The notes beneath the pieces are model-generated. The model did no database searches and had not been told where the DNA came from. It was given only the letters and a program-made list of their open reading frames with translations. 64,000 bases of DNA from Paraburkholderia sp. BL25I1N1. GTDB lineage: Bacteria > Pseudomonadota > Gammaproteobacteria > Burkholderiales > Burkholderiaceae. The position numbers and the translations under genes were made by a program. Below, piece by piece: positions 10,962 through 19,809 of this stretch (position 1 is the stretch's first letter; each line of letters begins with the position of its first letter). The DNA lies in NCBI RefSeq assembly GCF_003002025.1, contig NZ_PVZB01000006.1, positions 124,001-188,000 of the forward strand, given 5' to 3'.

Positions 10962-11047
10962 CGGCCGGCGACGCTTTCTGAACCCTGCCTGCGCCGCGCG
11001 GGGCGCGATAGACCATCCACCATCACCCATCGCCGCGCCACGTCGTC

Positions 11048-11767
11048 TCATGCTTGCCGTTTCCGCTTCCACGCCTCATAAGCGGCTTTGGTCGCGTCGT
11101 TCGGCGGGTAAGTGCCGGGCAACGCGGCGCCGTCGCGAATCCGCTCGGTTAGAAACGCTTCAAGTTGCTCCTGTTCGGCGGCGGCTTGCGCGACCTCTGC
11201 CGCCATCTTCAGCGGTATCACTACGACACCATCCGCATCGCCGACGATCACGTCGCCCGGAAACACCGCAACACCGCCGCAGCCGATCGGCACATTGATA
11301 TCCACCGCATGATGGCGAATCAGGTTGGGCGGCGCGCTCGCCCCCGCGCAGAACACCGGTATGCCGAGCGCCGCGATCGTCGTACTGTCCCGTACCGGAC
11401 CGTCGGACACCATGCCCGCCACGCCGCGAACCTGCAAGCGTTGCGTCAGGATCGAACCGAACGACGCACTGCCGCGTTCGCCGCGACAATCCTGCACCAG
11501 CACATGGCCGGCCGGAATCGTTTCGACACACTTGCGCTGCGCGTACTCGGGATCGGCAAACAACTCGAGCACGTCGATGTCTTCACGCGATGGAATGTTG
11601 CGCAGCGTGAACGCCGGCCCGACCAGATTCGCGCCGCCATGCGGGGCGAGCGGAGCGACGCCGCGCATGAATGTATTGCGCAGGCCGCGTTTGAATAATT
11701 GAGTCGTCAGCGTGGCAGTGCTGACCTGGCGGAGTGCTCCAAGCGTGACGGAGTCGAGATCGGACAT
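11048..11767 (-). CDS. RraA / HMG-aldolase family protein
   Basis: About 239 residues from the start MSDLDSVTLGAL. The family core is present: GVAGMVSDGPVRDSTTIAALGIPVF carries the Asp, Arg and Asp used for metal and substrate binding in 4-hydroxy-4-methyl-2-oxoglutarate/oxaloacetate aldolases. CGGVAVFPGDVIVGDADGVVVIP is the second signature. The same fold is used by RraA, the RNase E inhibitor, so the aldolase role is likely but not certain. The frame is open upstream to 11896, but that part lacks family similarity. It stands alone, facing the TetR gene tail to tail. Confidence 0.87.
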   Translation of the reverse strand: MSDLDSVTLGALRQVSTATLTTQLFKRGLRNTFMRGVAPLAPHGGANLVGPAFTLRNIPSREDIDVLELFADPEYAQRKCVETIPAGHVLVQDCRGERGSASFGSILTQRLQVRGVAGMVSDGPVRDSTTIAALGIPVFCAGASAPPNLIRHHAVDINVPIGCGGVAVFPGDVIVGDADGVVVIPLKMAAEVAQAAAEQEQLEAFLTERIRDGAALPGTYPPNDATKAAYEAWKRKRQA

Positions 11768-12247
11768 GGTGTCGGGCGGCCTCAAGGTTGGAAGCGCAAA
11801 CGGGGTATGGCGACCGCATGCCGCGCGGCGCCGTGGCGGCGCAAAGTTCGGCACGGTCTGCACCCACACGATGATAGCGCCCCAAGCAGCCGGCAAGCCA
11901 ATCTGCGCGTCGTGAGACTTTCGTCGGCCGCCGAGGCCGGCGAGGCACGCAACGTGCTGTAGCTGATGTGGATGTGCATGCAGGCGGCATCAACCAGGTT
12001 GCCAGCATCGCGCAAGAAAAGGAAAGGGAAAAGAGACGTTGGGCGGGAGAGGCCGTGCGAATGGGGTTTGCGCGGGCCGCCACGGCGAATCGGGTCGGCA
12101 TCGGAGAGCCGTGACTGTGGCACCGAGGGCCGGTTTTTCATCGGCGTGCAATTTTGGCGCGTTACTGTGCGCGCGCGTTGGCGCCCGGACCATGCTTTAC
12201 AATCTTGGGCCCGGTTGCAACTCCGCGCATGAAATCGAGTCGGAACC
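11768..12247. other. 480-base intergenic region before the response regulator
   Basis: No gene is supported here: short frames on both strands lack ribosome sites or family features. A possible -10 element TACAAT lies at 12198-12203, 44 bases before the response regulator start, but no good -35 is at the right distance. Confidence 0.4.
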
Positions 12248-12760
12248 ATGAATAGCAATAGCGCAGCCGCGCACATTGGCGGCAAGCAGCAGGGCGAAAC
12301 GTTGGCCAAGTCGGACGGCCTAACCGGTTTTTTTGAGCAACAACGGAAAATGAACGGAGCATTGAGACTCGATCAGGCCACGATCGTGCTCGTAGAAGAC
12401 GACCCGGACAGCCGGGAATCGTTGACCTTATTACTCGAAGCAGAAGGCGCGCATGTCGTCGCTGTGGCGGATGCAGAAGAGGGCGTGGAGGCGGCGCTGC
12501 GATTGTTGCCCGACGCCGTGGTATGCGATCTGGAACTGCCCGCCATGGACGGTTTCTATCTGATCCAGCGCTTGCGCGACCACGAGATACGCGGCGACCA
12601 TCCGCCTTCGGTTGCGGTGGCGCTCACCGGCCACACTGACGACGCTTACCGCTTACGCAGCATCGGCGAAGGCTTCCAGCATTTCATGACCAAGCCGGCT
12701 TTGCCCGAAGATCTCGTGACGCTGCTGCACGATGCAATTGACGCTCGCGCAGCGGGCTGA
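12248..12760 (+). CDS. Single-domain response regulator
   Basis: 170 residues with one receiver domain and no output domain. The domain spans about 44-165: acidic pair in VLVEDDPDSRESL, phospho-acceptor Asp in AVVCDLELPAMDG, conserved Thr in VALTGH and Lys in FMTKPALPEDL. The first 40 residues are a polar extension; a later ATG at 12350 (MNGALRLDQ) could be the true start. Such proteins relay phosphate or act through protein contacts. No kinase is adjacent; the hybrid kinase at 17908 is the nearest. The partner is unknown. Confidence 0.85.
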   Translation: MNSNSAAAHIGGKQQGETLAKSDGLTGFFEQQRKMNGALRLDQATIVLVEDDPDSRESLTLLLEAEGAHVVAVADAEEGVEAALRLLPDAVVCDLELPAMDGFYLIQRLRDHEIRGDHPPSVAVALTGHTDDAYRLRSIGEGFQHFMTKPALPEDLVTLLHDAIDARAAG

Positions 12761-12844
12761 ATCACGGCTTCGATTGAGCGGACGAATTCGCGGCGCGGCT
12801 TGACAGCCGCGTCGCCAGACACCGTATCTTCAGATTCTTCAGAT

Positions 12845-12870
12845 GCCCGGCTTGACCGCAAAAGCCGGGC
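12845..12870. terminator. Hairpin between convergent regulator genes
   Basis: A perfect 9-bp stem (GCCCGGCTT at 12845-12853 with AAGCCGGGC at 12862-12870) and an 8-base loop lie between the convergent response regulator and Fur-family genes. No strong T run follows on either side, so it is a weak candidate for a shared terminator. Confidence 0.4.
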
Positions 12871-12898
12871 GCAGCGCGGCTCGCGAACGTCGACGCCG

Positions 12899-13462
12899 TT
12901 ACTTGACGGCCACAGGCGTTGCCGAATCCTTGCTCGACGCCGCGGCTTCCAACGCCTGGCACGCAGAACACAACCCCTTCAACTCGATTTCATCGCTCGC
13001 GAGACGGTAGCCCGAGTCTTCGATTTGCGCGACTAGCGCCTGGCGCAGTTTCGGCTGATGCAATTCGGTGACGTTGCCGCACTGCTGGCACACCACCAGG
13101 ATGCCGTGCTGGCATTGCGTCAGATCGTGGCAGACGGTGAAAGCATTGATCGATTCGATTCGATGCACGAGCCCGGCCGAGAGCAGAAAGTCCAACGCCC
13201 GGTACACCGTGGGCGGAGCCGAGCCGGGATGGATCTGGCGCATCTCGTCGAGCAGCGAATACGCCTTGGTGGCGCGCCCGGAATTCAGCAGCAATTCGAG
13301 CACTTTACGGCGGATCGGCGTGAGTTTTTCGCCGCGTTCGCGGCAATATTCTTCCGCGAGTGTCAGCGCGGCTTCCTGCGAAACACCGTGTGTGTGCCCG
13401 GGCTCATCCGAGTGAGCGGAGGCGGCTTTGTCGGCGGTCGCGGCGGGTTTGGCGGTCTTCAT
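12899..13462 (-). CDS. Fur-family repressor, Zur-like
   Basis: About 187 residues from the ATG at 13462 (MKTAKPAATADKAAS). After a 35-residue tail with several His, the winged helix reads RERGEKLTPIRRKVLELLLNSGRATKAYSLL and PTVYRALDFLLSAGLVHRIES. The dimerisation and metal part has QCQHGILVVCQQCGNVTEL and a second pair in LCSAC, giving the structural Cys4 zinc site. The CQH and CxxCG pattern fits Zur (zinc uptake regulator) better than Fur, but no znu genes are adjacent, so the metal is inferred. Confidence 0.85.
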   Translation of the reverse strand: MKTAKPAATADKAASAHSDEPGHTHGVSQEAALTLAEEYCRERGEKLTPIRRKVLELLLNSGRATKAYSLLDEMRQIHPGSAPPTVYRALDFLLSAGLVHRIESINAFTVCHDLTQCQHGILVVCQQCGNVTELHQPKLRQALVAQIEDSGYRLASDEIELKGLCSACQALEAAASSKDSATPVAVK

Positions 13463-13594
13463 GCGTCGATTATAAAGGCCATCGCGTCTCGCTGTAGCGG
13501 CGCGCAATTCGACCGGTCGCCGCCTTGGCCACGCGCGGCATGATCAGACAGTCGGGCGCGTGGCCAGAGCACGGACCACGCGCGACCTGATGGT

Positions 13595-14221
13595 TCAGGT
13601 CAAAGCGAAGTCGACGTACTTCTTGAACCCCGTGCGCGTCGCAATACGCGAATACCAGCGTTCCAGATTCGGCAGCGGCGGACGCGCCACGCCGTCGAGT
13701 CCGAACCAGCGTTTGGCGTAGGCGCCGATCACAATGTCGGCCAGCGTGAACTTCTCTCCTTCGAGAAAGAAGCGCCCTTGCAGATGCGTGTCCAGCATGC
13801 GCCACAGCACGGTGACGGCGTCGAAGTCGGTGGCGAGTTTGGCGGCGTCGCGCGCGGCGGCGGGCGTGCGCACGAGCGCCCAGAACACCGGGCGTTCGGC
13901 GGGCTGCAGCGTGGACAACGACCAGTCCAGCCAGCGGTCGATGCTGGCGCGCGCTTTCGGCTCCGACGGATACAGCAGGCTGCCTTCGCCGTATTGCAGC
14001 ACCAGATAGCGCAGGATCGAGTTCGATTCCCACAGCACGAAGTCGTCGTCGACCAGCGTCGGGATCTTGCCGGTCGGGTTCATCGCGAGATAGTCGGCTT
14101 CGTTGTTACGGCCGAATTGCAGGCCGGCGTCGACACGGTTATACGGCAGCACCAGCTCATCGCAGCACCACAACACTTTCTGGACGTTGACCGAGTTGGC
14201 GCGTCCCCAGATCGTAATCAT
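13595..14221 (-). CDS. Glutathione S-transferase
   Basis: 208 residues from MITIWGRANSVNVQK at 14221. The N-terminal thioredoxin fold has the glutathione-binding segments MNPTGKIPTLVDDDFVLWESNSILRYL (cis-Pro and Glu-Ser), and the C-terminal helical domain reads GEKFTLADIVIGAYAKRWF. Ser10 near the N-terminus (RANSVNV) is the likely catalytic residue, suggesting a theta/beta-like class. It is a cytosolic enzyme conjugating or reducing electrophiles with glutathione. It lies upstream of the Fur-family gene on the same strand with 132 bases between, so it is probably a separate unit. The upstream frame to 14446 is not credible coding sequence. Confidence 0.9.
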   Translation of the reverse strand: MITIWGRANSVNVQKVLWCCDELVLPYNRVDAGLQFGRNNEADYLAMNPTGKIPTLVDDDFVLWESNSILRYLVLQYGEGSLLYPSEPKARASIDRWLDWSLSTLQPAERPVFWALVRTPAAARDAAKLATDFDAVTVLWRMLDTHLQGRFFLEGEKFTLADIVIGAYAKRWFGLDGVARPPLPNLERWYSRIATRTGFKKYVDFALT

Positions 14222-14435
14222 CCAGTAAATCCTTATTTTTACGTTGGCAAGCCGCGCCCATCGCGCGGCGTTCAACCGGTAACGATACACGATGAGCGCG
14301 ATCCTGCTCGCCGCGACGCCGCAAACGCCCGCATGAACATGGCGGCAGGCACGTCCGAAAACGACGCCCCGGCAGCCATTCGGGAATGCATGCGCGTTGC
14401 GTACAATGAGCCCACCCGAATCCGACGAGGCACGC

Positions 14436-16130
14436 ATGGCCCGCATTGTTCCCGACGACTGGAAGAGCCTCGCCGCGACCGGCGCGGCGGCTCGCGAACG
14501 CGAAACGCTGGCCTTGCTGGAAGAGGCGCTGCCCGATGGCTACACCGTCTATCACGGCGTGCACTGGACGCGCCTGAACCAGAACTTCTCGGTGTTCGGC
14601 GAAGCCGACTTCGTGATCGTCAGTCCGGCCGGACGCGTGATGATCGTCGAACAGAAAACCGGCTTTCTGCGCGAAACGCCGAAAGGGCTCGTCAAGGTCT
14701 ATCTGCAAACCGAGCGCAACGTGGCGATCGCGCTCGCGCACACCATCGAAAGTCTGCATCGGCGCTTTACCGCCGCGTTTGGCGCGGGCACGTATTTCGT
14801 CGAGGAACTGCTGTACTGTCCGGACCACATCGTCAAGGACGCGGCGATCGCCGGCGTGAACCCCGCGCGGATCGTCGATGCAACGCGTAAAGACCGGCTC
14901 GCGGCGATCATCCGCGAAGCCTTGCCGGCGGATGAGCCGCGTCTTGCCTGCGCGCCGAAAATCCATCACTTCCTAGCCGACGAACTGGCGCTCAGCCCCG
15001 ACGCCAGCGCGCTGGTCGGCCAGGCGGGCACGCTCGTCACGCGGCTCGCGGGCGGTCTGGCCACCTGGGCGCGGCGGCTCGAGTTCGCGCCGTTCCGGCT
15101 GCGTGTGATCGGCACGGCCGGCTCCGGCAAGACGCAACTCGCGGTGCAGGTCATGAACGACGCGGTGGCGCGCGGCCAGACGCCGCTATACGTGTGCTTC
15201 AACCGGCCGCTGGCGGATCACATCGCGCGAGTCGCGCCGTCCGAAGCGAAGGTGGCGAACTATCACCAGCTCTGCGACTGGATCGCGCGCGACGCGGGCC
15301 GCGCACCGGATTTTCAGGCGGGCGACGTATTCGATCAGCTCGAAACCACGTTCGCCGAAACGCCGATCGATCCGCGCTGGCAATTCGACGTGCTGATCGT
15401 CGACGAGGGGCAGGACTTCCAGCAGCCGTGGGTGACGGCACTCGAGCGTCTATTGCGCCCCAACGCGGCGTGGTGGTGGCTCGAAGACCCGCTGCAGAAT
15501 CTGTATATGCGCGAACCCGTCGCGCTGCCCGGCTGGACCACGCTCAAGGAAACCACCAACTATCGCAGTCCGCGCGATATTCTCGATTACGTGCGCGACG
15601 TGGTCGGTGCTTCGGTTCCGGTCGCCGCGGCGCTCGCGTCGGGCAGTCCGTTCGACGGCTCCGACATTTCGCTTTCGGTCTACGACGAAGCGAATGCCGC
15701 CGAGGGCAGCATCGAGGCCACCAAACGCGCGATCACGCAGGCGCTCTCACTCGGCTTTCGCAAGCAGGACATCGTGGTGCTGTCGTTTCGCGGACGCGAG
15801 GGCTCGGCAATGAGCGCGCTCGATCACCTCGGGCCGCATCGGCTGCGCAGTTTCACCGGCACGTACGATCTGTTCGGCAACCCGGAGTACCGTGAAGGCG
15901 ACGTGCTGTTCGAGTCGATCTACCGCTTCAAGGGGCAGGCGGCGCCATGCGTGATTTTTACGGAGGTCGACTTCGAGGCTTTCGACGAACGCATCGCGCG
16001 CAAGCTGTTCGTCGGCGCCACGCGCGCCACGATGAAGCTGATCGTGGTTGCGTCGCAGCGCGCCGCGCGGCATCTGCATGTGCGCGACGGCAAGGACAGC
16101 CGCGAAGTGAAGGAAGCGAAAGAGGTCTAG
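14436..16130 (+). CDS. NERD nuclease-domain plus UvrD-like helicase protein
   Basis: About 564 residues. The N-terminal part (about 25-150) is a NERD domain: EADFVIVSPAGRVMIVEQKTG holds the D-x(n)-E-x-K core of the restriction-nuclease fold. The rest is a superfamily 1 helicase: Walker A GTAGSGKT at 226-233, DEGQDF at 323-328, ETTNYRSPRDIL and, near the end, YRFKGQAAPCVI with FVGATRAT. It probably works on damaged or foreign DNA in the cytoplasm. The start at 14436 has GAGG five bases upstream and TACAAT, a possible -10, at 14401-14406. It is a single gene with no restriction partner beside it. Confidence 0.88.
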   Translation: MARIVPDDWKSLAATGAAARERETLALLEEALPDGYTVYHGVHWTRLNQNFSVFGEADFVIVSPAGRVMIVEQKTGFLRETPKGLVKVYLQTERNVAIALAHTIESLHRRFTAAFGAGTYFVEELLYCPDHIVKDAAIAGVNPARIVDATRKDRLAAIIREALPADEPRLACAPKIHHFLADELALSPDASALVGQAGTLVTRLAGGLATWARRLEFAPFRLRVIGTAGSGKTQLAVQVMNDAVARGQTPLYVCFNRPLADHIARVAPSEAKVANYHQLCDWIARDAGRAPDFQAGDVFDQLETTFAETPIDPRWQFDVLIVDEGQDFQQPWVTALERLLRPNAAWWWLEDPLQNLYMREPVALPGWTTLKETTNYRSPRDILDYVRDVVGASVPVAAALASGSPFDGSDISLSVYDEANAAEGSIEATKRAITQALSLGFRKQDIVVLSFRGREGSAMSALDHLGPHRLRSFTGTYDLFGNPEYREGDVLFESIYRFKGQAAPCVIFTEVDFEAFDERIARKLFVGATRATMKLIVVASQRAARHLHVRDGKDSREVKEAKEV

Positions 16131-16146
16131 CGCCCGGACGCTCGGG

Positions 16147-17094
16147 TCATGTCCACGCACGCGCGCCGACCAGTATGCCGGTTTGCGTGTGCGCGTCCCA
16201 CCAGATCACCCGCAAGAGCGGCGCCTCCTGCGCGATCAGCAGCGCCTGCACCGGATCGCTCTCGATGAAATGCGTGACGCCGCCGCGCAATGCGGCCGCG
16301 GCTTTGTGCGCGGCGCTGCCGGCGGGGCTTTCATCGTGCGTGTCGGGCGTGCGCATCACCAGTTGCAGATGACCGAAGCCGTGGCGCGTCAACCATGCTT
16401 CGGTGCGCGCGCGATCCGCCTCGGGCCGGCCGGTGATGATCGTGCGAACCTGCTGCAAGTCGATCTCCGGCAACTCCTCGAACGGCAGCAGCGCGTCGCG
16501 CTCGGCGAGCGCGGCGGCGAGATCTTCGTCGTAACGCGCGAGCGGCACGTCGGGTAGCAGAATGCCGTCGAGGTCGATCGCGTAGGTGGCGTATTCGTGA
16601 TCGTCGGCCATCGCGGGCGCGGCGCCTGATTCGACGCGCGCCCAGTCGTCGCGATATCGCTCGGTGTACGCCTGGCGCTCCCACGGAAACAACGCGAAGT
16701 AGCCGCGCGCGTCGATCGCATAGTCGGGTTGCGTGCGGCTCAACTCGTCGACGGCGCCGGTCAGCGTCCTGACCACGAGACCCTGCTGCTGAAGAAACGC
16801 GATGCAATCGGTCAGTGTAAAACCGCGCCCGGCGATGTCCTCGCACAGCAGCACGGCCGAGCCCGCGGGCGGGATCGGCAGCGTCGAATCCCAGGCGACT
16901 GTGCGCGTCAGGCGGTCGTAGCGCAGAAAGGCGACCGGCGTGCCGACGGCGTGCGAGACCATCAGCGCGAGCGGCGCGCCGCCGCGCAGAATGCCGATCG
17001 CCATCGCGAAGCGCTCGGCCAGCAAGGCAGGCTGCAGCGACTCGATCCAGTGATCGAGTTGTTCGTACGTCAGGGGCAAAACCGGCTTGTTCAT
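16147..17094 (-). CDS. Phosphoribosyltransferase-HAD fusion protein
   Basis: 315 residues from MNKPVLPLTYEQL. The N-terminal half is a type I phosphoribosyltransferase fold with the PRPP-binding loop VLLCEDIAGRGFT (81-93) and an upstream GILRGGAPLA loop. The C-terminal half begins with YAIDLDGIL (171-179), a HAD-type first motif with Asp174 and Asp176, followed by TIITGRPEADRARTEAWLTRHGF, a HAD second motif. This suggests coupling of a nucleotide salvage or phosphoribosyl step to a phosphatase, but no substrate can be named. The start is supported by family-like N-terminus; the frame is open to 17160. Confidence 0.82.
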   Translation of the reverse strand: MNKPVLPLTYEQLDHWIESLQPALLAERFAMAIGILRGGAPLALMVSHAVGTPVAFLRYDRLTRTVAWDSTLPIPPAGSAVLLCEDIAGRGFTLTDCIAFLQQQGLVVRTLTGAVDELSRTQPDYAIDARGYFALFPWERQAYTERYRDDWARVESGAAPAMADDHEYATYAIDLDGILLPDVPLARYDEDLAAALAERDALLPFEELPEIDLQQVRTIITGRPEADRARTEAWLTRHGFGHLQLVMRTPDTHDESPAGSAAHKAAAALRGGVTHFIESDPVQALLIAQEAPLLRVIWWDAHTQTGILVGARAWT

Positions 17095-17365
17095 GACTCG
17101 TAGGGCGTGGCGCGTGTAGGGCGAGCGTCTCTGACACGGGAGCGGCCGGTTGGTGCTCAAGCGGCCGGGAGCCCTCGTTTTTGAGACAAAGAATTTTGGC
17201 GATATTATGCATGCGGTTCAAAGATCGCGCGTCGGGGTGACGCGCGGTAACCCGACGCGCGACGCGAAACCGCGGCCGGCGCAAGGGACAAGAAACAAGG
17301 CCAAGGGCGGCGGGCCGGCGACTTTCAAGCCGCCCGCTAGAAGAATAGATAACGGAAAAAATCAC

Positions 17366-17908
17366 ATGACCAAGTCGACCGCCAGGGTGTATGACCGACA
17401 ACGCGCCGTTACGGGCGCGCGCTGGGCCGCGGGCCTCGTGCTCGCGCTGGCCGCCTGGAGCGCGCAGGCTCAGTCGGAGCCGACGCCTTTATCGCTCGAC
17501 GTGCAAGGCAAGATCGGCAAGACTACCGACGCCGCGCACAAGACTTACCAGTTCACCGAAGCGCAACTGCTCGCGCTGCCGGTCCACTCGATCACGACCT
17601 CGACCACGTGGACGCCGCGTGCCACCTTCACAGGACCGTTGCTGGCGGATATTCTGAAGACAGTCGGCGCCAATGGCACCCAGGTCGAGATCCATACGCT
17701 CGACGACTATACGTACACCATTCCGGTGTCGGACTGCGATCGCTATGGCGTGGTCGTTGCGTACAGCATGAACGGCCGGCGCCTGAAGATCAGCGACTTC
17801 GGGCCGCTGTTCCTTATCTATCCGCGCGATGCGTACCCGGATGAACTCACGGGCGCCTCGGGCGATTCAAAATTCGTATGGCAGATCAAGGCCCTCATCG
17901 TCAAATAA
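17366..17908 (+). CDS. Periplasmic molybdopterin-fold protein lacking the Mo ligand
   Basis: 180 residues. A signal peptide (about 1-36) ends AQAQ. The mature part matches the oxidoreductase molybdopterin-binding fold: TYTIPVSDCDRYGVVVAYSMNG, GPLFLIYPRD and FVWQIKALIV. At the place where YedY-type enzymes have C-x-E-G-W, this protein reads TSTTW followed by TPRATFTGPLL, so the Mo-ligating Cys is replaced by Thr. It is unlikely to be an ordinary molybdoenzyme. Its TAA stop overlaps the ATG of the hybrid kinase by one base, so it may be a ligand-sensing partner of that kinase (inference). The start is the ATG at 17366; the longer frame lacks a signal peptide. Confidence 0.82.
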   Translation: MTKSTARVYDRQRAVTGARWAAGLVLALAAWSAQAQSEPTPLSLDVQGKIGKTTDAAHKTYQFTEAQLLALPVHSITTSTTWTPRATFTGPLLADILKTVGANGTQVEIHTLDDYTYTIPVSDCDRYGVVVAYSMNGRRLKISDFGPLFLIYPRDAYPDELTGASGDSKFVWQIKALIVK

Positions 17909-19728
17909 TGCGCCATCCGTGGCGGCGTGCGTTCTACGTGCTGATCTGGCTGACCGCGCTCGCGGCGCCGGTCGGCGCGATCGGCTATCTGCTGTACGCG
18001 AATCTGCTCAACCCGCGCGCCACCGAGCAGCTGACCGGTTCGTACGACGGCTTCTACTGGGACGCCGCGCAATTGCAAATCGCCTACGCGCGCTTCGAGA
18101 ATCAGCTGCTGCTGTATCAGTCGGGCGTCGACGACGACTATCAGCGGCTGATGCTGCGTTATCAGTTGCTGCAATCCAAGCTGCACGTGATGGCGGGTTC
18201 CACGCGCCGGCTGACCACCCAGCTCTCGCTGTTGCAAAGGCAACTGGATGAAATCCATTCGCTCGATCAGCTGCTGGGCGGTATCGGACCCGAAGTGGAC
18301 GCGCTGCCGAAAGACCGCAGCCAGGCCAACCGGATCGTCGCGCAACTGCGTCAGCACTGGAACGAGGTCAACGATCTCGCGCTGAGCCGCCGCTTTGCCG
18401 ATGTCGCCGATCGCGAGGCGATGAACCGCGACTTCATCAACAAGCGCCGTATGCTGTTCGCCGGCGGCCTGTTGCTGCTGTTGCTGTCGGCGGCGGCGAC
18501 GCTGTTGCTCGTGCTGAACGGACGGCGTCGTACACGGCTGATGCATCAGCAGCACGCGGCGCTCGAAGCCGAGCACCAGGCGAGCCGCGCCGCGCGCGAG
18601 GCGAGTCACGCCAAGGACGCGTTTCTCGGCATGATCAGCCACGAACTGCGCACGCCATTGCATGCGATCGTGTCGTCGATCGAATTGCTGGGCTTCAACT
18701 ATCACTCCGAGGCGGACCGCAAGGTGATCCAGCGGCTCGAAACCGCGGGCCGGCATCTGGAAGCGCAGATGAAGGATCTGACCGACTACGCGCGCCTCGG
18801 CGCCGGCAAGCTCGAGTTGCGTCACGAGCATTTCGAGCCGCGCGAACTGCTGGCGTCGATCGTCGACGAACACGCGATGTCGGCGGCCGCGCGCGGTTTG
18901 CAACTGGAGAGCGAGGCGGGCGGCATGAGCGGTCTTGTCGATTCCGATCCGCACCGCATCCGCCAGATCGTCAACAACCTCGTCACCAACGCGATCCGCT
19001 ACACCGAAACCGGCACCGTGCGCGTGCAGTTGCGGCAACGGCCGGGGCTGCTGGTCTTCGTCGTCAGCGACACGGGGCCGGGCGTGCCGCATGCGCAGAT
19101 TCCACTCATCTTTCAGGAGTTCACCCAGCTGGACGCGTCGCGCACGCGCCGTTTCGAAGGCGCGGGCATGGGACTGACCATCGTGCAGGGGCTGGTCAAG
19201 CTGTTCGGCGGCACGGTCGAGGTGGCGAGCAAGGTCGGCGAGGGCACCACCTTCACCGTGACGATTCCGGTCACGCCGGTCGCCGCCGCGCAACCGCAAG
19301 ATGTGGCGACGCGCGCCGAGCCTGGCGGCGCGCGTCCGTGCGTATTGATCGTCGACGACAACAGCCTGATCCGCGAGTCGCTCAGTGAAATGGTCGCGCA
19401 CATGAATTTCGACGCGCACGCCGTCGCCACCGCCGACGATGCGCTCGCCTGGCTCGACACTCGCCGTTGCGACGTGGTGTTGCTCGATCTGCACATGCCC
19501 GAGCGCGACGGCTATACGTTTCTCGCGGACTTTGCCAAGCGGGGCGGACCGTCCGCGGGCGTGCCGGTGATCGTGGTCAGCGCGTATGCGCCGGAGGCAG
19601 AAGTGACTGGGAAGGCGGAAGAGGAAGGCGGCTCGCGGCCGTTCTTCGATGCGTTATTAAAGCCGGTACATTACGAGGAGCTCCGCAACGCGTTGCAGCG
19701 GGCGCTGACTTCGCGGCATACGGCGTGA
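17908..19728 (+). CDS. Hybrid sensor histidine kinase/response regulator
   Basis: 606 residues from the ATG overlapping the previous stop. Domain order: TM helix at about 7-28, a periplasmic helical region, second TM near 180-202 (LLLLLLSAAATLLLVL), HisKA with ISHELRTPLHA and phospho-acceptor His245, HATPase with NNLVTNAIRY, DTGPGVP and GAGMGLTIV, then a C-terminal receiver with VLIVDDNSLIRESL, Asp527 in VVLLDLHMPE and LKPVHYEEL. It would sense through the periplasm, perhaps with the preceding molybdopterin-fold protein, and pass phosphate to a regulator. The convergent BetR-REC gene at 19810 is the obvious candidate. Confidence 0.92.
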   Translation: MRHPWRRAFYVLIWLTALAAPVGAIGYLLYANLLNPRATEQLTGSYDGFYWDAAQLQIAYARFENQLLLYQSGVDDDYQRLMLRYQLLQSKLHVMAGSTRRLTTQLSLLQRQLDEIHSLDQLLGGIGPEVDALPKDRSQANRIVAQLRQHWNEVNDLALSRRFADVADREAMNRDFINKRRMLFAGGLLLLLLSAAATLLLVLNGRRRTRLMHQQHAALEAEHQASRAAREASHAKDAFLGMISHELRTPLHAIVSSIELLGFNYHSEADRKVIQRLETAGRHLEAQMKDLTDYARLGAGKLELRHEHFEPRELLASIVDEHAMSAAARGLQLESEAGGMSGLVDSDPHRIRQIVNNLVTNAIRYTETGTVRVQLRQRPGLLVFVVSDTGPGVPHAQIPLIFQEFTQLDASRTRRFEGAGMGLTIVQGLVKLFGGTVEVASKVGEGTTFTVTIPVTPVAAAQPQDVATRAEPGGARPCVLIVDDNSLIRESLSEMVAHMNFDAHAVATADDALAWLDTRRCDVVLLDLHMPERDGYTFLADFAKRGGPSAGVPVIVVSAYAPEAEVTGKAEEEGGSRPFFDALLKPVHYEELRNALQRALTSRHTA

Positions 19729-19809
19729 GGCGAAGCGCGGGCGGCCGGGCGAAGGTGGGCATCGACCTGAGCACACGCCTTCAGCCGTTTGCCGGCGCGG
19801 GTGGGTCCG

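Noticed and set aside
17818..19494. 558-codon reverse frame opposite the hybrid kinase
   Set aside because: Antisense to clear HisKA, HATPase and receiver motifs; composition rich in Arg, Gln and His with no family features.
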